Source of the DNA: a virus
Virus record (IMG/VR): IMGVR_UViG_3300008114_002917
Location: 1-48,237 of that record
Reading direction: 5' to 3' (one strand)
Length of the DNA stretch: 48,237 nt
The notes beneath the pieces were generated by a model. It saw only the letters and a list, made by a program, of their open reading frames with translations, searched no databases and had not been told where the DNA came from. Shown piece after piece: positions 34,654 to 43,300 of the stretch (the stretch's first letter is position 1; each line of letters starts with the position of its first letter). The translations under genes and the position numbers were made by a program.

Positions 34654-35208
34654 TTATATCAATGAGGTATTTAATAAAAATTCCGAAGTTATGTTTCCTG
34701 CAATAACAATTCTGTCGATAGTTGCTGTCGGTGTGTGTGTTGGAACATGCCATAAATATCCAGGAAAAAAAATGATTTCTCCTTCTTTTGGGGTTATTGT
34801 GCGAATGGAATTATCATTATCTTTTATTAATAAGTCACCTTCTCCATTTTCTAAATTGGGAGGTATTTGTACATAGAAAACAAATGTGTAATCAGTTTTT
34901 AATTGGGTTCTACCACCATCTAATTTTGAGTGCGTGTGCCAAATATAATTTGATGGAGGTAAATTTTTTGTTTGAATGTAGGACCACATACTGACCGCAT
35001 AATCCACCTTTTCAGTTTCTTTCAATTTAAAATATTGATTAACGACAAAATTTTTGATGGAGTCAAATTCTTTACAACAAAACATTAATTCATCTGTGTT
35101 TTGTGATGTATTACCGTTAAGTTGTTTTAGAAAAGTTTTATTTTTATAAATTTTTTGAACTATTTCTTCTTTATTGAACTCCCAATTATATTTTACACTG
35201 TGTGTCAT
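34654..35208 (-). CDS. Cupin/2OG-oxygenase-like DSBH protein (HTH subtype)
   Basis: 184 residues. IWHTHSKLDGGRTQLKTDYTF gives H91-x-H93 and a possible D97; WHVPTHTPTATIDRIVIAGNI gives H154 and R166. The EGEIIFFPGYLWH stretch is the usual second beta-helix face. It resembles phage proteins labelled 2OG-Fe(II) oxygenase, but here His replaces Asp in the first pair. It aligns with the protein at 35743 (KSDYTFTFYVQ; PTPK..ELRVVYAGNI). The gene is preceded by a 25-base A/T-rich gap. Confidence 0.65.
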   Translation of the reverse strand: MTHSVKYNWEFNKEEIVQKIYKNKTFLKQLNGNTSQNTDELMFCCKEFDSIKNFVVNQYFKLKETEKVDYAVSMWSYIQTKNLPPSNYIWHTHSKLDGGRTQLKTDYTFVFYVQIPPNLENGEGDLLIKDNDNSIRTITPKEGEIIFFPGYLWHVPTHTPTATIDRIVIAGNITSEFLLNTSLI

Positions 35209-35233
35209 TTTTTTTTCGGTAAATTATAACTCA

Positions 35234-35734
35234 TCATAATAATTTATTATTCGATGAAATCACATCTTCGTGATTTATAAACATTACAACACTTCTCCGA
35301 GTCCCACTAGTCACAATTTTTACCTCGTGGTCTCTATTAGCTTCGAAAACATAAGGGACCCCAATTTCTTTGGTGAGGACGTATTTTGGATTATATACAA
35401 TGAAATCTCCGCCAGTATAGTCATCATTTAAATGAAATCCAGTGACCAAATATCTATTTTTACCAAATGCGTTTCGGTATTTAATGTCGTCATCGTTATG
35501 ACGAAGAAAAAAATCATTCGTATCGTATCGTAAAATTTGAAATTTTTGATTGAAAGAGTGGAATTTTAAATTTAAAGATTCTGAAACCCAATTCAATAAC
35601 TTGATTTTTATTGGGATAATGATTTCTGATTCGATAATTTTGACCTCATAACTTCTATCTCTTTTTCGGAACTCGTTTAATCCATAAAAAAGACTTTCTA
35701 TTAACGAAATTTCTTCTGATGTTATTAATTTCAT
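35234..35734 (-). CDS. 2-oxoglutarate/Fe(II)-dependent oxygenase, small phage type
   Basis: 166 residues with a full triad: FFLRHNDDD gives H79-x-D81, NRDHEVKIV gives H136 and SGTRRSVVMF gives R146/R147. GGDFIVYNPKYVL follows the first pair as in prolyl-hydroxylase-like enzymes. It is a paralogue of the oxygenase at 30782. It sits between two HxH-type DSBH genes, so the block mixes complete and altered iron sites. Confidence 0.77.
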   Translation of the reverse strand: MKLITSEEISLIESLFYGLNEFRKRDRSYEVKIIESEIIIPIKIKLLNWVSESLNLKFHSFNQKFQILRYDTNDFFLRHNDDDIKYRNAFGKNRYLVTGFHLNDDYTGGDFIVYNPKYVLTKEIGVPYVFEANRDHEVKIVTSGTRRSVVMFINHEDVISSNNKLL

Positions 35735-35742
35735 TAGGGAAA

Positions 35743-36330
35743 CTAAATTAAATTGAGATTTTTAGGGGATTTATCCAAAAAGTTATATGCAATATTTCCC
35801 GCATAAACTACCCTTAATTCGTCATTTTTCGGCGTTGGTACTGCCGTATGATACATGTCTGCAGGGAATATAAATAAGTCCATTTCCTGAGGTAAAAATT
35901 TATGAATATTTCCATCCTTGGTCTTAAAAACTATTTTTCCTTCATCTTCTGTCAAGTTACTTGGTTGTTGTACATAAAACGTAAAAGTATAGTCAGATTT
36001 TATAGTAGATCTATTTGTACTTGAGTGTAATAGAAGATGTTGATGCATATACGTCATATCAAATCCTTTTTTTTGTGTGTAAACCCAAGAATGTTTCGCG
36101 TAATAATTAAATTGACTCCCAACAATTTCTCGTTCAATCAAGTCTATTATAAAAGAATCAATCGATTTAAATTCGGAACATTCAAATTCAATCCAAATAG
36201 AATTATCATCTGGAATTGTGCTAATTTTTTTGTTTTGTGCAAATCTGTATAAAAAATCATTTTTGGTAAACAATCCGTGGTACTTACTTCTGTAAACAAA
36301 TTCATTTTCTCCGATTCGTATTTTTTCCAT
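35743..36330 (-). CDS. Cupin/2OG-oxygenase-like DSBH protein (HTH subtype)
   Basis: 195 residues. TYMHQHLLLHSSTNRSTIKSDYTF gives H96-x-H98. IFPADMYHTAVPTPKNDELRVVYAGNI gives H161 and R173. The match to the gene at 34654 covers the second half well and the first half poorly. The His-x-His pair is kept, so this subtype probably uses three histidines. It starts one base before the SET gene's stop codon and has no leader signal. Confidence 0.65.
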   Translation of the reverse strand: MEKIRIGENEFVYRSKYHGLFTKNDFLYRFAQNKKISTIPDDNSIWIEFECSEFKSIDSFIIDLIEREIVGSQFNYYAKHSWVYTQKKGFDMTYMHQHLLLHSSTNRSTIKSDYTFTFYVQQPSNLTEDEGKIVFKTKDGNIHKFLPQEMDLFIFPADMYHTAVPTPKNDELRVVYAGNIAYNFLDKSPKNLNLI

Positions 36331-36331
36331 A

Positions 36332-36772
36332 TTATATTAAGTTAACTTTTTCTAACTTTTCATATCTTGGATAGTTGCTAAACAACTCTTCTCCTTTTCG
36401 TATAAAACGTAAGGATTTCATACTATCTTTGTCCACGTTAGATTTTTTTTCGTAGATTCCACTGTTTATAAAATAATATGGATTTGTATAAATCCAATGA
36501 CATCCATTTGTTAGTTTCACATAAACGTTGGTGTCTTTAGGAAAATCAGAGGAATAAATAAAAATTTCTTTGATATGATTCGAGACTTCATAGTCCAATT
36601 CATTTAACTGATTTTGTGTGATTGGGAAGTATCCAGTTTCACCTGACCAATTTTCGAATAAAAAAATATCGTGAGGGATATCTTTGAGTGCAAAAACACC
36701 TATCCCTGAAATATTACTCGGTTTTAACTTTACAAAAACACAATTTTTTATGTAATTGTATGCGTCCATCAT
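36332..36772 (-). CDS. SET-domain protein (putative protein methyltransferase)
   Basis: 146 residues, a bare SET domain. VKLKPSNISGIGVFALKDIP is the opening S-adenosylmethionine-binding strand (SGxGVFA). INSGIYEKKSNV stands where NHSCxPN occurs in active enzymes, so the Asn and Cys are changed. LRFIRKGEELFSNYP is the closing GEEL..NY block with the catalytic Tyr. SET proteins methylate lysine, or in phages and bacteria sometimes ribosomal or other proteins. The weak NHSC block leaves catalysis uncertain. It is ATGA-coupled to the small gene before it. Confidence 0.72.
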   Translation of the reverse strand: MMDAYNYIKNCVFVKLKPSNISGIGVFALKDIPHDIFLFENWSGETGYFPITQNQLNELDYEVSNHIKEIFIYSSDFPKDTNVYVKLTNGCHWIYTNPYYFINSGIYEKKSNVDKDSMKSLRFIRKGEELFSNYPRYEKLEKVNLI

Positions 36773-36921
36773 AAATGTTTATTTATGAACAATTCGAAAA
36801 ATTTACCAATTACATTCTCAACTCTTTGTTTTTCAGTATTTGATAATTGAGAAGTTGTTCTGTTTTTAACTTCCGATAGTGGTTTTTTTTTATATAATGT
36901 TGGGTGTTTTGACGTATCCAT
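36769..36921 (-). CDS. Small hypothetical protein (50 residues)
   Basis: Reads MDTSKHPTLYKKKPLSEVKN, then RTTSQLSNTEKQRVENVIGKFFELFINKHL. It is mostly a basic N-terminal tail followed by an amphipathic helix. The stop overlaps the SET gene start (ATGA), and the start lies ten bases past the end of the Hint gene with an A-rich leader (AAATTTTGAAAA), so the placement in the operon supports it. No family is recognised. Confidence 0.5.
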   Translation of the reverse strand: MDTSKHPTLYKKKPLSEVKNRTTSQLSNTEKQRVENVIGKFFELFINKHL

Positions 36922-36931
36922 TTTTCAAAAT

Positions 36932-39670
36932 TTATTTGTTATGTACTAAAATTTTATTTGCGTAAAAATTGTGGTTATCTTCTACCGAAATGATGTATGT
37001 TTGAGTATCAGTTCGACTTAATTCGACTATAGATTCAATTTTTGATGTTGTATTGTCAGACAGATTTACAAAATCTCCAATTTTAATTTCAATTACATTG
37101 GAAGGTAAATCGTATCTTTCATTAGTCCAATCTGGTTTGTAAGACGCAAGTTGTAAACCATTAATATAATACGGGTGGTCAAAGGTTGAAGTAATTTGAA
37201 TCCCATTCGATAAGGTGTATTCGACTAAGTCATCATGTATTGGTGTGAAAGTGTTTGTTACTTTTTTTAATTCCTGTGATTTTTTTTCTTCGTTATACGA
37301 TAGTATCATATCACCGATTTGTATATCTTCTATGTGCTTTTCAACGCCGTCTTCTACTGAAATTTTTGTTCCTGATATGAAACAGAATTTGTTGTGAGTT
37401 AGAATTCCGTTTGCAAAAAAGTTATGATTATTCGACACTTCAAATATGAAAGTTTGTGTTGGGTTCGATTTTAACTCTTCAATATTAACAATTCTTGTAT
37501 TGGAACCATCAACTAAAGTTACACTATCTCCAAGTTCTATTTGTGAAACATTTTCTCCAAGATTGTATCTATCATTTGTCAAAAGAGGTTTATATGATGC
37601 TAAATTGAAACCATTTACAAAATATGGATGGTCGAAAGTACAAACTAATTCAGTTCCGTTTTCAAATGAATACTTTACAATATCATCATGAATCGGGGTA
37701 ATTACGTTTGTAACTTTTTGTTTTTCTTTAGTATTATTTTGAATATTCAATGAAATGACTTCATCTCCAACACTAATTTCTTCAATTGGTTTGACTGTAC
37801 CATCCCCCATTTCAATCATGGTTCCTTTAACAAAACAAGCTCGATTATGTACTAATATATCGTTTGCAAAATAATTATGGTTTATCTCAATTTTGGATAG
37901 ATTATAAACTCTAGTTTCTTCGTTTAATAATGTAATCTTCTCTAAAACTGCATTAGTGTTGATAAGTTTTACTGAATCTCCTATCTCAATTTTTAGCACT
38001 GGAGAATCTAATTGATATAAGTTGTTAGACAATACATTATCAAACGCAGACCACCCTTTACCATTCACAAAAATTGGATGGTCTAATGTGGATTTCAAAG
38101 TACCTCCATTATCGAACTCATAGATTACTATTTTATCTACTTTTTTGGAAAATATATTTAAAACCTTATTGATTTTTGTTTCATCATTTTTGAAGTCGAA
38201 TGAAACAATTGAATCCCCAACTGAAACATCTTCAATATTTTTTGTTGTACCATCCTCCATTTGAATTTTGGTTCCTGCCACAAAGCAAGGTGCATTGTGA
38301 GAGACTAAACTATGAAAGGCGGTGGATCCATTTATAATGTATGTATCTGAATCTTCAACATCTAATTCAACAAAAGATAATCCACTGTCTGACGACACGT
38401 AAAAGTTTAATTCATCAACTTGAATTAATTCGCCGTTCAAATCGTAAAGATAATCTGTGATCGCGTTAATTTCGGCAATGTATTTATAACTACTTTTGTT
38501 AGTTAAACTGTTGTATACCAAATATTTTTTATTAATTCCTGAAAACAAAGAATCACTATCTACCACCATTTCCATCATAGAGTGATATTTCAGATTTGCA
38601 ACATCTCTGAAAACTACACTCGAAGTTGTGAGAAAAGACCCCTCAGGGAATTCACTACCCTCGTAGTTCCAAGTCAATGAATTCAAATCAGACTCACTTT
38701 GGGGTGATCCACTTATCGAATAAGATTGGATTTCATCACCAACTTGAATGTTGGAAATTTCTTCCCAAGTTTGGTCCGCCATTAGAACTTCATGTGTAGA
38801 TAAGATGCCAGCCGAATCATTTTTGAACATGTTTGTTGCAAATTCGTAAAAATGGTAATCTTTTATCTTATTTGAATTTTCTTCTAAATTAACCGTAGTT
38901 GGTAATTCGAATATCGAACTTATTTTGTAACTGTGTAGAGGAAGTATATCCAAATTCGAACCATAAACTATTGCAAAAAATCTTATGGATGTGACGTGGT
39001 TATTTTCATCAACGGTGGACGAATGAAAATGGTATTGTTCAATAAGAGTATCTTCAGAAGATTTACCTTGAATAAAATTATTCCAATTTTCTTCAACTGT
39101 TCCATTCTCAACGTTTATTTTGTAAAAATTAATTGGATTGAATGATTCATAAACGTCTTTTATCGTGGCATCTGGTATATTAGAGGCATTTACTTCTTTT
39201 GTCAATGTGTCAAAAGTTCCTAATGATGAAGAGTGATAATATCCAACACAATAGTCGGTGATTGAATCTTCAGTGAATAGGTTATAAACATTCAATCTAT
39301 TTTTACAATAAACGCTATCAAATATTGCGGTTTCGTCGTAAGCCAATCTCAACACAAATTTATCTGCTGCATCTGGAACTGATGTCGGATAGATTGAATT
39401 AATGTTTTCATCATGTAAGGTGATTGAAATAAGTGGTAAGGTATTATTCACCTCTTCTATCAATTTATTAACAAAATCAATGTGCAAAAATGGTTTATAA
39501 ATAATGTCTAATGTTGTGATGTTATTAGAAGACAATACAGTCAAGAATCCATTGAAATCAAAATTTACTAATTCCTGATCTATAAACCCTGTATCCGTGT
39601 TCAGTTCTAATAATCTTAAGTTTCCGTTAGAGTCTTTGACAAAATCGGCTGAGAATACTGTTCCTTTCAT
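36932..39670 (-). CDS. Tandem Hint (hedgehog/intein-like) protein, three intact and one degenerate domain
   Basis: 912 residues. Residues 1-280 are a unique N-terminal region with LRLLELNTDTGF at 18-29 (resembling the metal-binding end of ATP-grasp proteins). Then come four Hint domains: 288-459 (first Cys lost; ILSTHEVLMADQTWEEISNIQVGDEI; ends SHN), 462-609 (starts CFVAGTKI, ends VHN), 612-760 (starts CFVKGTMI, ends THN) and 763-911 (starts CFISGTKI, ends VHNK at the very C-terminus). Each intact domain has the internal TxDHP block. The linkers are two residues, and no nucleophile follows the final Asn. This fits bacterial intein-like self-cleaving domains rather than splicing inteins. What is released, and why, is unknown. 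Confidence 0.85.
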   Translation of the reverse strand: MKGTVFSADFVKDSNGNLRLLELNTDTGFIDQELVNFDFNGFLTVLSSNNITTLDIIYKPFLHIDFVNKLIEEVNNTLPLISITLHDENINSIYPTSVPDAADKFVLRLAYDETAIFDSVYCKNRLNVYNLFTEDSITDYCVGYYHSSSLGTFDTLTKEVNASNIPDATIKDVYESFNPINFYKINVENGTVEENWNNFIQGKSSEDTLIEQYHFHSSTVDENNHVTSIRFFAIVYGSNLDILPLHSYKISSIFELPTTVNLEENSNKIKDYHFYEFATNMFKNDSAGILSTHEVLMADQTWEEISNIQVGDEIQSYSISGSPQSESDLNSLTWNYEGSEFPEGSFLTTSSVVFRDVANLKYHSMMEMVVDSDSLFSGINKKYLVYNSLTNKSSYKYIAEINAITDYLYDLNGELIQVDELNFYVSSDSGLSFVELDVEDSDTYIINGSTAFHSLVSHNAPCFVAGTKIQMEDGTTKNIEDVSVGDSIVSFDFKNDETKINKVLNIFSKKVDKIVIYEFDNGGTLKSTLDHPIFVNGKGWSAFDNVLSNNLYQLDSPVLKIEIGDSVKLINTNAVLEKITLLNEETRVYNLSKIEINHNYFANDILVHNRACFVKGTMIEMGDGTVKPIEEISVGDEVISLNIQNNTKEKQKVTNVITPIHDDIVKYSFENGTELVCTFDHPYFVNGFNLASYKPLLTNDRYNLGENVSQIELGDSVTLVDGSNTRIVNIEELKSNPTQTFIFEVSNNHNFFANGILTHNKFCFISGTKISVEDGVEKHIEDIQIGDMILSYNEEKKSQELKKVTNTFTPIHDDLVEYTLSNGIQITSTFDHPYYINGLQLASYKPDWTNERYDLPSNVIEIKIGDFVNLSDNTTSKIESIVELSRTDTQTYIISVEDNHNFYANKILVHNK

Positions 39671-39718
39671 ATTTTTTTGTTTTTTCCTTAAGTATAAATA
39701 TAGTGCAACTCAAAGTCT

Positions 39719-40390
39719 TTATCTATTATCAATGTATACCATAACTTCATTATAGTACGGAATAAAATCCTCATTCCAAATTGACCAAGTAATATCAACT
39801 CCATCGAAAGAAAATATTTTGAAGTTTGGGAAAAATCGTAGGTAAACATCTCTAAAAATCTTAAATTTTTCTTTAAGTTCAGGAGTTCTCAAGTGCCACT
39901 CACCTGATATTTTTTTTACGTTGTTTTTAATCCAAAACAAATTATCTAAAGTGAAAATCTCATACTCACCACTTTCACAATCCGTTTTCAAAAAATCAAT
40001 TTTTTTGATTCCATAATCTTCAATAACTTTTTTAAATGTTGTTGAATATAGTTTGTGATTCCCTGTCAAATCGAATACGTCTGTAAAATTAAATTCTCCT
40101 ACAATGTTACTAATGCCCTTATTGATATGAGTTACGTTCCCATGCCTTGTGTTAAGGACCAATGTTTTGAATTCTTCGTAACTTGGTTCGAAGGCAAAAA
40201 CTTGTGACGGGGATTTATCTAATATAGAAAATGTGAATGGCCCCAAACTTGCTCCAATGTCAAAAACTACATCACCTTCTTCAACTCGAACATGTCTTTC
40301 ATAAATTTTATCAATAAAAATTTCTTGTTCTACGGTTTCGCGGAATCCATTATAACATTTTGGTTCCCATACAAATTGGTCTAAGTTCAT
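39719..40390 (-). CDS. FkbM-family methyltransferase
   Basis: 223 residues. VVFDIGASLGPFTFSIL (D44-IGA) is the SAM-binding loop; FAFEPSYEEF, IDFLKTDCESGEYEIF and VKKISGEWHLRTPE follow the FkbM block order. The family transfers a methyl group to a sugar or related hydroxyl. The gene sits directly after the five-module enzyme (ATGA overlap at 40387) and before the Hint gene, from which 48 A/T-rich bases separate it. It is a second FkbM copy, better conserved in the SAM loop than the one at 16243. Confidence 0.8.
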   Translation of the reverse strand: MNLDQFVWEPKCYNGFRETVEQEIFIDKIYERHVRVEEGDVVFDIGASLGPFTFSILDKSPSQVFAFEPSYEEFKTLVLNTRHGNVTHINKGISNIVGEFNFTDVFDLTGNHKLYSTTFKKVIEDYGIKKIDFLKTDCESGEYEIFTLDNLFWIKNNVKKISGEWHLRTPELKEKFKIFRDVYLRFFPNFKIFSFDGVDITWSIWNEDFIPYYNEVMVYIDNR

Positions 40391-43300
40391 TTTAATAAGT
40401 GTTGTATTTTATTTATCACCATTTCAGATGTTATTGATGTGTGACATTCAAATTGGCGAGTTGTTCCTTTATGAACTGGACACCAATTCCAATCTCCTTT
40501 ATCAAACTTGTAGTTAGGGTTATTCCAGCAACTGTTACAAACACTTGGATTCGTAATTCTTGTGCAATTCGATGTGAATTCGTGGTCGGCTTCTGTAAAG
40601 TTACTAATCATAACCACATGTTTTCCAATTCCCCATGACAACCAAGACAATCCACTTGAGAGTCCAATAAAAAATTCACTGTGGTGAATAACATTGATTG
40701 TATTTTCAATTGAAGTATCTTGCAATTTTGCACAGTTGTCGAAGGGATTATTTTCTTTCGAGACATTGACAACTTTATATCCTATTGAGTTTAGATAATT
40801 TATCAATTGTTGCCAACCTTCTTTAGTCCAAAATTTACATCCCGCTGTGGAATTTGTTGCAATTGTAATGTACTTCTCGGAGTATGGTCTTTCACCTATT
40901 TTATAATGGATTCTTGGTTTGATTTCACTAAAAGGTAGACCCAATATATTCGATGCGGCTTTTTGTAATGGGATTGTATTAGGTAATTCAGGTTCCTTGC
41001 TTTCGTCCCAAAACCACCCAAGATTATATTGCCCAAAAATATTGTGTACTACAGTTCCTGGTTGGACAAATTCTAATTCAGGATAAACTTCCTTAAATAG
41101 ATGGTTCCAATACGTTGAAACAACTACATCACAGTTGTGAGCTTTTTTAAATTCGAGTGCATAAGGAATCCAAGAAACAGTATCACCCAAAGATTTACTA
41201 TCGAAGTTAATGAAAACCCTTTTATCACTATAATTCAAAGTTTTATCATATATCAAAAGACCATTTTCATAAATCTTTGTATTCCATTTAGTAAAGTATT
41301 GTCTATTCAATCTAACCCAATGGTTTGACTTTATTTTGTTGTCATAATGACAAACACCTTTTTCATCGAAAAATTTGACTTCGAACTCACTATCACTTTC
41401 TCCAATTATTTCTAAGAAAGGTTGGGTGATGAAGTATTTTTTGATTTTCACATTCGAATTTTTTTTCACGTTCTTTGTTGGTGATTGGGTAATAATTGAT
41501 TTATATAAGTCGTAATGTTTTTTAGCAAATTCCGAGGTCATTCCATCCAAAACTTTATAATTTCGTGTTGATGAAATGAGCCTTTTCAACAAATTGACAT
41601 TCGAAAGTAGATCATTCTCGAGTGGGCAAATAAGTCCCTTGAACATTCCAACATATTGAGGTAAGTCCCGAGCAATAATTTTAAGACCGAATGAAGCGGC
41701 TTCTCTGATTACTAGAGGATTACATTCCCAAGTGGAATTGAACATCAAAACATCTGAAGCTTTCATGAAAGTTTCAACATCACTTCTTTCGCCCCAAACT
41801 TTGACGTTTGAAGGTAAATCGTTCATCAACGGTCCCCAATAGCTTTCAAAGTTGGATGCTTGATTACCAACAAAATGGAATTCTACATTGTCATTTTGGA
41901 ACTGTCTTGCAATTTCAAGACCTTCTTTCTGATTTTTTCCTGAAGTCCAAAGCCCAACATTAAGGATATGAACCTTCGAAGTGTCCAATCCCAAAGTTTC
42001 CAAACAACGAACTTGTTCTTCACGAGTTCTGAATTGATTTTCAATCGGAAATTCGAAAACCTCTTTCCGAGACGGCATGTTTTTGAATGAAACCTCCTTA
42101 TGGTATGGAGTGCAAAAAGCATATGCATCTGGATTGAACAATTTGGAAGTGTTGGGATCGAACCAAATATTATGACAAGTCTCGACAACTCTCCATGTTC
42201 TATCATCAGTATATAGTGCGTTTTTCAACTCATTTGGCATTTTATTAAATGAATCGAATCCCTCCACCATTTCATCAATATGAACAACATCTATTTGATT
42301 TTCATTGATGATGTCTATAACCTTCATTGAATTTTCAACAGTGTGATTACCCAAAGTATTAATTGTCCAAAATCTATTTTCAGGTATGAGTTGTTTTATC
42401 CTATCCCTCTGAACTGTATAGAGAGTTGAATATTGACAAAACTCCGCAACATAAATTTCAACATCAGAATACAATGAAATTAAAGATTCGATTCTCTTTA
42501 ATAGATAAGATGGCATCCCACCCGTTGAAAGATGGGGTGCCAAAAATAAAATTCTAAGTTTTTTTTCCGATGTACTATTGAAAATATCACATTCGGGGTC
42601 ATCCCAAGGGGCGTTTTCTAACAGTTTTTCAGAAATTGAAGTATCTCCCACTTCGAACTCCAATTCTTCAATTTCATCCATTGTTGTGTCTACCTTCAAC
42701 TCGAATCTTGGGTAGTACTCCCTCTTTACTGAAGCGTAATAATCTAAGTATTTGAAATCTCTACCTAATATTAAATTTTGGATTTCCATTCTATAATTTG
42801 GAATTCCGTAAGCGTCGGCGACTATTAGACCGTGTAAGCTTGATGATAATATTTTTTCACACTCTAATACTTCATCTATAAATTCATACAATCCTGATGT
42901 TACGTTTATTATTTTGAATCCCAAATCTTCTAAATTATTAATACATTTCAAAGAAAAATTACTATTGTAATCTACATAATGAGGAATTAATCCATACTTA
43001 TATTTTTTTTCCACTTTTGGATGGTATATTTTCGGGAATAGAAGAGCTGGATCTCCGTATTTTTCGGGTACATCCCAACCTGCTTCTAAAAGTAACCCTC
43101 GAGTTATAGGACCTCTTACAGAGTAAACCTTTTTTGGGATTTCGTTAAAACCAATTTTACTTATAAGACCTGTACCCCATACATAATCATTTGGTTGAGT
43201 GAACACCATTGAGCTTCCTGCACCGATTATTTTACCATTTTTAAAAGGGACTAAACCTGCTTCGTCAAAATAAAAAACATCATCATCGTTTAATTTTTTT

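Noticed and set aside
34649-34753. N-terminal extension of the DSBH protein at 34172 starting MACSNTHTDSN
   Set aside because: It overlaps the end of the upstream gene, reads as low-quality sequence, and the paralogue begins at the position equal to ATG 34648.
36932-39670. True splicing inteins in the Hint protein
   Set aside because: The residues after each HN are Ala, Arg or Lys rather than Cys, Ser or Thr, the linkers are two residues and the last domain has no C-terminal partner, so protein splicing is unlikely.
39693-39700. TATAAATA on the plus strand between the Hint and FkbM genes
   Set aside because: It points away from the minus-strand gene it would have to serve and such eight-mers are expected by chance in sequence this A/T-rich.
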